Shown here: piece by piece, positions 53,701 through 63,947 of the stretch
Numbering within the stretch: the stretch's first letter is position 1
How the letters are laid out: the number at the start of each line of letters is the position of its first letter
NCBI GenBank assembly: GCA_947247005.1
Contig: OX365945.1
Location: 41,036,551 to 41,100,550 of the forward strand
Length of the DNA stretch: 64,000 nt
From: Spisula solida
Lineage: Eukaryota > Mollusca > Bivalvia > Venerida > Mactridae
Reading direction: 5' to 3'
The notes under the pieces: generated by a model
Databases searched by the model: none
Seen by the model: the letters and a program-made list of their open reading frames with translations, nothing else
Told to the model about the DNA's origin: nothing
Translations under genes and position numbers: made by a program

Positions 53701-56700
53701 TGTTTAAATTGGTGATTGAGTTTTTGATTTTCAGTGATACAGTACAGTTTGTTAGCTCACCTGTCACAAAGTGACAAGGTGAGCTTTTGTGATCGCTCTT
53801 CGTCCGTCGTCCGTCCGTCCGTTCACAATTGCTTGTGAACACACTATAGGTCACAAATTTAGCCTGATCAATATGAAACTTAATCACAATGATCATCTTC
53901 ATACAATCTAGGTCAAGTTCGATATTGGGTCATCTGGGGTCAAAAACTAGGTCACTAGGCCAAATCAAAGGAAAACCTTGTGAACACATTAGAGGTCACA
54001 ATTTGAGCCTAATCTTTATGAAACTTGATCACAATGATCATCTCTATAAAATCTAGGTCAAGTTCGATATTGGGTCATCTGGGATTAAAAACTAGGTCAC
54101 GAGGCCAAATCATTGAAAAAGCTTGTGAACACACTAGAGGTCGCAATTTGAGCCTAATCTTTATGAAACTTAATCATAATGATCATCTCTATAAAATCTA
54201 GATCAAGTTCGATATTGGGTCATCCGGGGTTAAAAACTAGGTCACAAGGTCAAATCATAGAAAAACCTTGTGTAGTCACTAGAGGTCACAATTTTGGCCT
54301 ATTCTTTTTGAAACTTAGTCACAACGATTATATCAATGAAATCTAGGTCAAGTTCGATATTGGGTGATCCGGGGTCAAAAACTAGGTCACCAGGTCTAAT
54401 AATAGAAAAACCTTGTGTAGTCTTTATAGGTCACAATTTAAGCCTAATCGTTATGAAACTAGGTCACAATGATCATCTCAACATAATCTAGGTCAAGTTC
54501 GATATTGGGTCATCCGGAGTCAAAAACTAGGTTACAAGGTCAAATCATAGAAAAACCTTGTGTAGTCACTAGAGGTCACAATTTTGGCCTAATCTTTATG
54601 AAACTTGGTCACAATGATCACTTCAATATGTCATTGGGTCTAAATGTGAAGTAAACTATAAAGCATAAGACAATATGAAAACCTTGTACATGCAATAGAG
54701 GCTACCATTAGGGGTGCATGAACTACTAGGACAGGTGAGCGACCTATGGCCCTTTGGGCCCTCTTGTTTATTTAGGCCTGTCACAGGAATTACTTTTATT
54801 TTTATTTTTAAAAATATTTAATTAGAAAAAAGGTTATGAAACCAATACCTTATTCATATAACTGTATAATAATACATAATATAATATCTATAAATCAAGA
54901 CATAAATAAGAATGCATGGAAACAACTCATCAAAAACACGTGTCACAGTATATAATTTTAGATCATTGACGTTTACATCAGAATATAATTATAAACCTTC
55001 TAATTATAAATAATATACTATCCGACCAACAATTTTTGACAGTTACGTCATTTTGTCAACAATCTATATATAATCAGGGTATATCCCCAACGGATTAATG
55101 ATTTTATTAAATAGAAGTATGTCCTTATCCATTCTAATAGTCCAAACAAAACATGGTTCTGTGGATGTGTTGACTGCTTCTCACACAGGCGGTCCAAGTT
55201 CAAAGCTTATGGTAGACAAACTATGTGAATGTCTTTTTTGTACAATATACAGGACACATATTTTATGATTTTATTCAATAACGAATTTGAAAATATTCTT
55301 TTGCCTTATGATTAATAAAAGCTCTTAAAAATCACATTATCTCTAAAACAGGTTTAGAACAGACGTTGCATTCTCATTATTCTTAAAAAAAGACTCACTA
55401 CAATAATCTTAAAGGCGTTCTTAGCCCTTCAAATTAGCCATCTTAAGTTTAGTGAAATGGCAAAGATACAATTCATTTTTCACACATAATTTGTATTCAA
55501 TTGCAAAATAGTTACGAGCGGGAAAAAGTTACGCTGACGGGGTTCGAACTCGATACCTTTCAACTACTAATACTGTCCGTTATCCTCTCGACTACGATAT
55601 CATATTGAGATTATAGGTAAAGAAATACAATGATAATCTACATTTTTGTAGAACAATTAATAAAGTAAAAATTGGATTGTAAACACGATGTGACGTCACT
55701 GTCAGGTATCCCTGGTCGAATATAGATAAACCACAATCAATCGGGCGTAACTGTACTTTTAGTAATGAAATAATCCAGGTAAAAGGGGTGTATTTTCACT
55801 AATCAGAATAGACACACATATTCGAAAGTGTGACTTACATCTTCCTCATTGGCGCAGTTGGGTAAGCTACTGCTTATAGATCTAAATCAATATTTTTGCT
55901 TGGGTTCGAATCCCACCCACCTACACTATTTTTTTTTAATTTTGATAAATAAAAATTGTGCGTGCATATGTCTAATATCCATATCTAAAATATGTAGATT
56001 TCCTTTGTATTTTTATACACTGAAAACATTCCATTGCAATTAATGATAAAAATACTTTGTAATTCAACCCGACTGTCATCCGAGCAATGTTAAAATGTAT
56101 CCAGGGCGGACGAAAATTAATATAATTGAAACAAACCAAATGTTTACTAAACATAAAACCTATTTTTTCATTTACAAAGCAATGAAATAAACATTTATTA
56201 CTGTATCATATTTTTAAAAAATGTATAGCAGCGGATTCGAACCCACGACCCATATAATAAAATATGCAAAGTGTTTTATGTATATACCATGTTAACCACT
56301 AGGCCACGGTGTCAACTTGACAGTTAATGTGAGTTTTCTTATATTTGTCGATACTATATCAGAAAAATAAAGGTAAATATCGTTTCAACCTTAGCAAATG
56401 GACTAGTCCAAAGGTTATATTTCGAAGGTCGTTGTACATCTATAGTACTTTTTTTACATTAATAAGAGAAATGGCAATGTTTATATACACAATGTTATGT
56501 AAGCAGACGACTGACCTGAATAAACCAGTTATTGCCTGTCACTTTTAACAATGTCATCCATGAATATCCGTGCTTATCCGTTGTCCAATCAGAGTTGCTA
56601 TTTTAACTTAATCAAAACATTCTTACTGTATAATAACGAAAAACACACGGGGATTTATTAGCAACAGGTCAAAAGTGCTCGGCTATACAGTTGATGGTTA

Positions 56701-59700
56701 TGTGAATCGGTTTGGTCAACTGTTACAAAATTGGTTTTGCAAATTACTAAAGTAAACAGATAAGTCCAGTATTGTACTCCAAACATCACTGATAAATCGT
56801 GCACATCTGATTAATCCACCTTTGTAGAATATACCAAGTTATCTCGCCTTTCTCATTATCCTGGGGGCACTATAGGCCTACAAAGTAAAAAAGTGATTCA
56901 TTTTTGTACTGGACGCACTATACTATTTTTTTTGTGTGCAAAGTTATGGTTGGGTTATTGTGTTGTGCATTTTTTACTTCTTTTATTTGCATTTATTTCA
57001 GCTTGCTTTTATTGATATGGTTTAGTTATAGTGCGCCCAGGATAACGTGATGTTTACAAACATGAATTGGTTTTGTCAACTATTGGAAAGTTGGTTTTCC
57101 ACATTAATAAAGAAAACAGATAAGGTCAGTTTTGTTCTAAAAACATAACGGATAAATCATTCACACCCGATTAATCCACCTAAATGGATTATACCAAAAT
57201 TTCCCACCTTTCATGTTATCCTGGGCGCACTATAGTTAGTTATGTTTTAAACATCATGTAAACAAAACCAAATTGTCAACATCCCTGAAAACACCATTTG
57301 TAAACAAAACCAAATTATCCAGTGATAGACTGAGTCTGTAATAGACCACAACACAATTGATAGACTAAGTCTGTAGTTGACCTCAACAACAGTAAAAGAC
57401 TGAGTCTGTAATAGACCTCAACATCTGTAATAGACTGAGTCGGTAGTAGACCGCAACAACAGTAATAGACTGAGTCTGTAATAGACCGCAACAATGGTAA
57501 TAGACTGAGTCTGTAGTAGACCACAACAACAGTAGTAGACTGAGTCCGTAGTAGACTGCAACAATGGTAATAGACTAAGCCTGTAGTAGACTGTAACAAC
57601 AGTGATACACTGAGTCTGTTATAGACCACAACAACAGTAGTAGACTGAGTCTGAAATAGACCACAACAATGGTAATAGACTGAGTCTGTAATAGACTGCA
57701 GCAATGGTAATAGACTAAGTCTGTAATAGACCACAACAATGGTAATAGACTTAGTCTGTAATAGACCACAACAACAGTAGTAGACTGAGTCTGAAATAGA
57801 CCACAACAATGGTAAAAGACTGAGTTGGTAGTAGACTGCAACAATGGTAATAGACTAAGTCTGTAGTAGACCGCAACAACAGTAATGGACTGAGTCGGTA
57901 GTAGACTGCAACAATGGTAATAGACTATGTCTGTAGTAGACTGCAACAACAGTGATACACTGAGTCTGTAATAGACCACAACAACAGTAGTAGACTGAGT
58001 CTGAAATATACCACAACAATGGTAATAGACTGAGTCTGTAATAGACTGAGTCTGTAATAGACTGAGTCTGTAATAGACTGAGTCTGTAATAGACCGCAGC
58101 AATGGTGATAGACTAAGTCTGTAATAGACCACTGCAATGGTAATAGACTGAGTCTGTAATAGACCACAACAATGGTAATAGACTGAGTTTGTAATAGACC
58201 AAAACAATGGTAAAAGACTGAGTCTGTAATAGACCGCAGCAATGGTAATAGACTTAGTCTGTAATAGACCGCAGCAATGGTAATAGACTGAGTCTGTAAT
58301 AGACCACAACAATGGTAAAAGACTGAGTCTGTAATAGACAGCAGCAATGGTAATAGACTAAGTCTGTAATAGACCGCAATAATGGTAATAGACTGAGTCT
58401 GTAATAGACCACAACAATGGTAATAGACTGAGTCTGTAGTAGACTGCAACAATGGTAATAGACTAAGTCTGTAATAGACCGCAGCAATGGTAATAGACTG
58501 AGTCTGTAATAGACCACAAAAACAGTTATAGACTGGGTCTGTAGTAGACCGCAACAACCGTGATACACTGAGTCTGTAATAGATCACAACACCGGTAATA
58601 GACTTAGTCTGTAATAATCTCTTGTTTCTCATACAACTTGAAATATCTTGTTGTTTTACTCCACAAATCTGAAAAGTTGGAGTGAAAATCTGTTTTTATG
58701 TGACATTCTTAGAGGATTCCTATCGTTATTCTTGACGTCAAAAGCGCCTTAAGTGGCTGAATGTAGATGAGTAGTAGAGATATATGGCAGAGATTGTGTT
58801 CCATGATTCCTAGCAATAACAAGACAGCGCTGAGAGCTCTAATCTAATTGTATAATGTCATCAGAATTGTACTGCAAGTCTGCAAACATGATTTGGTTAG
58901 CAAATAAAGCATATTGTTCTATTGTCGGAGAATGTGTATTTATGGTAGAATATTTGAATCAATACTCGTAATCTCTCAATGAGCCACAATCAACTCACTA
59001 GTTTTGTTCAATGATAAATATGGAAATCTCGACAAAAGTGTGGGCGCTCACTTTGTAATCACTCTTCAACATAGAGGAAAGAAATAACACTAAAAATGTG
59101 TGATGGATGAATGGAATCGCTAGTTGCATTCTTGGTCCATATAAAGTTGCTGCATTAATTGATATTTTATAGAAGCCAATGCTTTGTGGTTGAGTTAATG
59201 ACGTCAAGCTGACTTTTGCTTGTCAATGAATTGATTGACTGAATTTAAAGAAGCCTGTAACGTAACAAGTGGACAATAAATCAATGAAAATTAATAAAAT
59301 GTTTGTTCTTCCTGTTCTCCTCATCCTCGTTTGATTCTATGAACTGAAAGTAATACTGTTCAAATGATTTAACATCAGAACACAGTCCAACCAGGGTTGA
59401 TAATCAGAAACTATTGTCAGACTTACAATCATCCTATGAATTAATGAATATGTACCCGGGGTTTTATCCTAGAATAAAGCATGGTCTCGAGTTGGGATGT
59501 ATAGTAATTAAATCACCATGCGTAGCACAAGTGATTAAATGTACACATCTTATCAAGTGACCATGCTTTATCATAGATAAAACGCAGATATTAATCGATT
59601 ATTCAGGTCAGCCACTTGTTAACATAACATTGTGTACATAAACATTGCAAATTCTCTCATTTATGTTTTATTTTAATATATATTAATAATTAGTATGTAC

Positions 59701-60661
59701 CTTAGTAAATAAAGTTTTGGTTTTCACTGCAATTTTCTCCAATTAAAACAATAAAAATACAGTGCATGTATAATGATATTGCATTGTTTGTATACAAGTG
59801 ACAGACCTGATTAAACAGACTATACATATTCATTATTTCTATTCTAACATAGCCAATATTTGGCATTTGACAACACATTAAGAATGTACTATTTTCTTCC
59901 TCGTAACGCTATTTAAGTTATTTGCCATACAATGTAGCTGTGTTTTAACGATAATTATGCACAGAATGGTTTTCTCTATGTGTATATATTATGTGAAACT
60001 GCTAATTGTGATAGAATAAAGTATATTGAATACATACAGAATGTAGCTATAGTTCCTGAACTGTGTATTATTTAAGAAATAATGAATACGTAGCTATGTT
60101 TTGTTGCTTAATAAAATATAGGCACGTGTTTGGATGCGTAGTAATTAAATCAAGAGTGCGTAGCACGAGTGATTTAATGTGCGCATTCAAACGAGTGCCT
60201 ATATTTTATAACACAACAAACACAACTCCTATTTATTATTTCGATTCTAACAGAGCCAATGCTTTACTATTTATAGCACAACAAGACAGGTTGACGTCAA
60301 ACTACTTTCTTTCCTGGGGAACGTTACCGTCACCGTTACGTCATTTGTCATACTATATGACGTCAAACGTGACGTCATCAATCAGCTATATTTTATCGCG
60401 GTAATAAAATATGGTAAGCTCAATATTCGCAAAGAAGGCAAATCTCACGTGCTATGTTAGAATACTGTATATTGTATACTTACAGATGTGTTGAATGATG
60501 CCTGGACTGTGTATAATTATTATAGTACATTTGTATATTGTATACTTACAGATGTGTTGAATGATGCTATATTTGATGAAGACCATGATGAGATGGTGAT
60601 TGTGAAGGATATAGAGATGTTCTCAATGTGTGAACATCATATGGTGCCTTTTATAGGGAAA
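44406..60661 (+). CDS. GCH1: GTP cyclohydrolase I, first two coding exons
   Basis: Gene-level entry. The enzyme converts GTP to 7,8-dihydroneopterin triphosphate, the first and rate-limiting step of tetrahydrobiopterin synthesis, as a cytosolic homodecamer. Exon 1 is 44406-44733 and exon 2 is 60552-60661, separated by a 15.8-kb intron; the rest lies right of the window. The intron position (after ...ENIS, before [15 protein letters not shown]) is the same as in human GCH1. Recognised blocks are [45 protein letters not shown] and [15 protein letters not shown]. The Cys and last His of CEHH are two zinc ligands; the third Cys is encoded downstream. The N-terminal 65 residues or so are poorly conserved and hydrophilic, as in other animals. 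Exon 2 has a duplicated upstream acceptor (60485) that could add 22 residues in frame. Confidence 0.96.
44734..45681. other. Start of GCH1 intron 1, nothing recognised
   Basis: AT-rich unique-looking DNA without open frames or repeats that I could identify. Confidence 0.5.
45682..45907. mobile_element. MITE, family GCTGGCTTAGAAT (copy 4)
   Basis: Left ATCGCTGGCTTAGAAATAGA, right GTCTAATTCTAAGCCAGCGA, interior GTTTTTCCATACGTACATG as in the other copies. Inside GCH1 intron 1. Confidence 0.7.
46285..47995. repeat. 43-bp minisatellite in GCH1 intron 1
   Basis: About 40 units of ATGAGTAGTTTATTCATTAT plus GCTCAATGTTCTAGATCACA and TAC. Variants GTGCTAGATTACAAACACG and GTTCTAGGTTACATAC recur as blocks, suggesting multi-unit duplications. 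Confidence 0.95.
48475..49115. repeat. ~25-bp minisatellite (TTCAGGTGATC type)
   Basis: About 25 degenerate units of CACTTAGTTCAGGTGATCTC plus AGGTA, becoming less regular to the right. Confidence 0.85.
49117..49235. repeat. 25-bp short array
   Basis: Four to five units of CAGTCTGAATGTCCGACACA plus TTTGT directly after the previous array. Confidence 0.8.
49505..50240. repeat. 29-bp minisatellite in GCH1 intron 1
   Basis: About 25 units of GTGTCATGTACTAACTGACC plus TACCTGGAA or TGCCAGGAA. Confidence 0.95.
50395..52450. repeat. 39-bp minisatellite with long open frames on both strands
   Basis: About 52 units of 39 bp (13 codons). The plus frame 50851-52557 is open for 568 residues with unit [13 protein letters not shown]; other plus and minus frames are also open because 39 divides by three. 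One unit has a TAG (near 50848) that breaks the frame. It is wholly inside GCH1 intron 1, so a protein is not called. Confidence 0.93.
52455..52610 (+). mobile_element. SINE-like 3' tail
   Basis: GTAAAGCACCTTTGAATG, AAAGGGTGCTATGTAAATCT and GGTATCTTATTATT have the form of the 3' end of a tRNA-derived SINE (GCTATATAAATCTGGTATTATT type). The tRNA-like head was probably replaced by the 39-bp array. Confidence 0.4.
53752..54770 (+). mobile_element. Most complete hairpin-ended element with tandem core
   Basis: Left end is the hairpin AGCTCACCTGTCAC-AAA-GTGACAAGGTGAGCT (53754-53785), followed by TTTTGTGATCGCTCTTCGTC and GTCCGTCC. About six core units near 146 bp (AGGTCACAATTTGAGCCTAA, GATCATCTCTATAAAATCTA, GGTCAAGTTCGATATTGGGT) follow. 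The right end is ACAGGTGAGCGACCTATGGC then CCTTTGGGCCCTCTTG. No open frame. Structure is like pearl/Helentron non-autonomous elements; class is inference. Confidence 0.7.
54771..55500. other. GCH1 intron DNA, nothing recognised
   Basis: AT-rich sequence without repeats or open frames that I could identify. Confidence 0.4.
55500..55612 (-). mobile_element. tRNA-like SINE remnant 1 of a cluster of three
   Basis: Minus strand: TAGTCGAGAGGATAACGG as A-box region and ATCGAGTTCGAACCCCGTC as B-box region, spacing about 45. Stems are imperfect. Confidence 0.45.
55845..55928 (+). mobile_element. tRNA-like sequence 2 of a cluster of three
   Basis: Plus strand: ATTGGCGCAGTTGGGTAAGC (A box) and TTGGGTTCGAATCCCACCCA (consensus B box). 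The 5' and 3' ends do not form an acceptor stem, so it is a SINE head or dead tRNA. Confidence 0.45.
56224..56322 (-). mobile_element. tRNA-like sequence 3 of a cluster of three
   Basis: Minus strand: CACCGTGGCCTAGTGGTTAA (consensus A box) and GTGGGTTCGAATCCGC (consensus B box). The T-stem pairs poorly and the A-B spacing is long, so not a functional tRNA. Confidence 0.45.
56660..57240. repeat. Tandem duplication bounded by TTATCCTGGGCGCACTATA motifs
   Basis: 56690-56875 and 57057-57236 are diverged copies (GGTTTGGTCAACTGTTACAA vs GGTTTTGTCAACTATTGGAA; GATTAATCCACC in both), each ending with a TTATCCTGGG(C/G)GCACTATA motif. An inverted copy of that motif, TATAGTGCGCCCAGGATAAC, lies at about 57026, so the second unit is flanked by inverted repeats like a MITE. 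Confidence 0.6.
57310..58612. repeat. 35-bp minisatellite in GCH1 intron 1
   Basis: About 37 units of TAGACTGAGTCTGTAATAGA plus CCACAACAATGGTAA, with 15-bp half units inserted near 58030-58085. Long minus-strand open frames (up to 245 residues, rich in Tyr, Leu and Cys) are repeat artefacts. Confidence 0.93.
59461..59583. mobile_element. Palindromic element, copy A
   Basis: GTTTTATCCTAGAATAAAGC with ATGGTC is mirrored by GACCATGCTTTATCATAGAT and AAAAC. The centre has AGTAATTAAATCACCATGCG and TAGCACAAGTGATTAAAT, shared with 60097-60222. Confidence 0.65.
60097..60222. mobile_element. Palindromic element, copy B
   Basis: TTTTGTTGCTTAATAAAATA with TAGGCAC is mirrored by GTGCCTATATTTTATAACAC and AACAAA. 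The centre AGTAATTAAATCAAGAGTGC, GTAGCACGAGTGATTTAATG is related to 59461-59583, but the arms differ in sequence. Confidence 0.65.
60451..60567 (+). repeat. Duplicated 3' splice site of GCH1 exon 2
   Basis: GTATATTGTATACTTACAG followed by ATGTGTTGAATGATGC occurs twice, with exon-side starts at 60486 and 60552, 66 bases apart. The distance is 22 codons and the interval has no in-frame stop, so either acceptor joins exon 1 in frame. Confidence 0.9.
60552..60661 (+). CDS. GCH1: GTP cyclohydrolase I exon 2
   Basis: Two bases complete Asp, then [36 protein letters not shown], nearly identical to vertebrate GCH1 and including the zinc-binding CEHH. Donor GTAAGT. The start at 60552 is chosen because it gives the family-standard join ENIS-DVLNDA. 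A second acceptor 66 bases upstream is in the same phase and open through to this exon. Confidence 0.95.
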
Positions 60662-60721
60662 GTAAGTATATGATATCATGGGCAGTAAGCCAAACTCTAT
60701 TATCATGTTCTCACAGTAGCA

Positions 60722-63700
60722 CCCTTACATGTACACTGCATGTCAGCCCTCACATGTACACTGCATGTCAGCCCTCACACGTACACTACATGTCAGCCCT
60801 CACACGTACACTGCATGTCAGTCCTCACATGTACACTGCTTGTCAGCCCTCACATGTACACTGCATGTCAGCCCTCACACATACACTACATGTCAGCCCT
60901 CACACGTACACTGCACGTCAGCCCTCACATGTACACTGCACGTCAGCCCTCACACGTACACTGCATGTCAGCCCTCACACGTACACTGCATGTCAGCCCT
61001 CACACGTACACTACATGTCAGCCCTCACACGTACACTACATGTCAGCCCTCACACGTACACTGCTTGTCAGCCCTCACACGTACACTACATGTCAGCCCT
61101 CACACGTACACTACATGTCAGCCCTCACATGTACACTGCATGTCAGCCCTCACACGTACACTGCAGGTCAGCCCTCACACGTACACTACATGTCAGCCCT
61201 CACACGTACACTACATGTCAGCCCTCACACGTACACTGCTTGTCAGCCCTCACACGTACACTACATGTCAGCCCTCACACGTACACTACATGTCAGCCCT
61301 CACATGTACACTGCATGTCAGCCCTCACACGTACACTGCATGTCAGCCCTCACACGTACACTGCACGTCAGCCCTCACACGTACACTGCATGTCAGCCCT
61401 CACACGTACACTGCATGTCAGCCCTCACACGTACACTGCACGTCAGCCCTCACACGTACACTGCAAGTCAGCCCTCACATGTACACTGCATGTCAGCCCT
61501 TACATGTACACTGCACATCAGCCCTCACATGTACACTGCACATCAGCCCTCACATGTACACTGCACATCAGCCCTCACATGTACACTGCACATCAGCCCT
61601 CACATGTACACTGCACATCAGCCCTCACATGTACACTGCACATCAGCCCTCACATGTACACTGCACGTCACCTCTCACATGTACACTGCACGTCAGCCCT
61701 CACATGTACACTGCATGTCAGCCCTCACATGTACACTGCACGTCAGCCCTCACACATACACTACATGTCAGCCATCACTTGTACACTGCATGTCAGCCCT
61801 CACATGTACACTGCACTTCAGCCCTCACATGTACACTGCATGTCAGCCATCACACGTTCACTGCATCTCAGCCCTCACATGTACACTGCATGTCAGCCCT
61901 CACACGTACACTGCACGTCAGCCCTCACATGTACACTGCACGTCAGCCCTCACACGTACACTGCATGTCAGCCATCACTTGTACACTGCATGTCAGCCCT
62001 CACATGTACACTGCATGTCAGCCCTCACACGTACACTGCACGTCAGCCCTCACATGTACACTGCACGTCAGCCCTCACACGTACACTGCATGTCAGCCAT
62101 CACTTGTACACTGCATGTCAGCCCTCACACGTACACTACATGTCAGCCCTCACACGTACACTGCATGTCAGTCCTCACATGTACACTGCTTGTCAGCCCT
62201 CACATGTACACTGCATGTCAGCCCTCACACATACACTACATGTCAGCCCTCACACGTACACTGCACGTCAGCCCTCACATGTACACTGCACGTCAGCCCT
62301 CACACGTACACTGCATGTCAGCCCTCACACGTACACTGCATGTCAGCCCTCACACGTACACTACATGTCAGCCCTCACACGTACACTACATGTCAGCCCT
62401 CACACGTACACTGCTTGTCAGCCCTCACACGTACACTACATGTCAGCCCTCACACGTACACTACATGTCAGCCCTCACATGTACACTGCATGTCAGCCCT
62501 CACACGTACACTGCAGGTCAGCCCTCACACGTACACTACATGTCAGCCCTCACACGTACACTACATGTCAGCCCTCACACGTACACTGCTTGTCAGCCCT
62601 CACACGTACACTACATGTCAGCCCTCACACGTACACTACATGTCAGCCCTCACATGTACACTGCATGTCAGCCCTCACACGTACACTGCATGTCAGCCCT
62701 CACACGTACACTGCACGTCAGCCCTCACACGTACACTGCATGTCAGCCCTCACACGTACACTGCATGTCAGCCCTCACACGTACACTGCACGTCAGCCCT
62801 CACACGTACACTGCAAGTCAGCCCTCACATGTACACTGCATGTCAGCCCTTACATGTACACTGCACATCAGCCCTCACATGTACACTGCACATCAGCCCT
62901 CACATGTACACTGCACATCAGCCCTCACATGTACACTGCACATCAGCCCTCACATGTACACTGCACATCAGCCCTCACATGTACACTGCACATCAGCCCT
63001 CACATGTACACTGCACGTCACCTCTCACATGTACACTGCACGTCAGCCCTCACATGTACACTGCATGTCAGCCCTCACATGTACACTGCACGTCAGCCCT
63101 CACACATACACTACATGTCAGCCATCACTTGTACACTGCATGTCAGCCCTCACATGTACACTGCACTTCAGCCCTCACATGTACACTGCATGTCAGCCAT
63201 CACACGTTCACTGCATCTCAGCCCTCACATGTACACTGCATGTCAGCCCTCACACGTACACTGCACGTCAGCCCTCACATGTACACTGCACGTCAGCCCT
63301 CACACGTACACTGCATGTCAGCCATCACTTGTACACTGCATGTCAGCCCTCACATGTACACTGCATGTCAGCCCTCACACATACACTGCACGTCAGCCCT
63401 CACACGTACACTGCACGTCAGCCCTCACACGTACACTGCATGTCAGCCCTCACACATACACTGCACGTCAGCCCTCACATGTACACTGCAAGTCAGCCCT
63501 CACATGTACACTGCATGTCAGCCCTCACATGTACACTGCACATCAGCCCTCACATGTACACTGCACATCAGCCCTCACATGTTCACTGCACATCAGCCCT
63601 CACATGTACACTGCACGTCAGCCCTCACATGTACGCTGCATGTCAGCCCTCACATGTACACTGCACGTCAGCCCTCACATGTACACTGCACGTCAGCCCT

Positions 63701-63820
63701 CACATGTACACTGCACGTCAGCCCGCACATGTACACTGCATGTCAGCCCTCACACATACACTGCACATCAGCCCTCACACGTACACTGCGTGTCAGCCCT
63801 CACATGTACACTGTATGTAG
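60722..63820. repeat. 25-bp satellite array with 1350-bp higher-order repeat
   Basis: About 124 units of TGTCAGCCCTCACATGTACA plus CTGCA starting 55-60 bases after GCH1 exon 2. Marker variants recur exactly 1350 bp apart (GTCCTCACAT at 60821 and 62171; CTGCATCTCA at 61861 and 63211), i.e. 54 units. Similarity of the two blocks runs from about 60755-62030 to 62105-63380. Open frames above 1000 codons here are artefacts of the repeat. Confidence 0.95.
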
Positions 63821-63947
63821 TGATGCATTATACATTGTATGTAAGCGACGCATTATACATTGTATGTTAGGGATGCATTATACATTGTATGTTAGGGATA
63901 CATTATACATTGTATGTAAGCGACGCATTATACATTGTATGTTAGGG
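63821..63947. repeat. Second 25-bp array (GCATTATACATTGTATGT type)
   Basis: Five units of GATGCATTATACATTGTATG plus TTAGG, in the same 25-bp period as the adjoining array but different in sequence. Confidence 0.8.

Noticed and set aside
55845..55928. Functional tRNA gene
   Set aside because: Good A and B boxes, but the 5' and 3' ends cannot form an acceptor stem.
57315..58632. Several minus-strand frames of 100-245 codons rich in Tyr, Leu and Cys
   Set aside because: Translation of the 35-bp minisatellite in three overlapping phases; no start context or family.
60670..63870. Open frames above 1000 codons in two phases
   Set aside because: They coincide exactly with the 25-bp satellite; the peptide is only the translated repeat, and the region is GCH1 intron 2.
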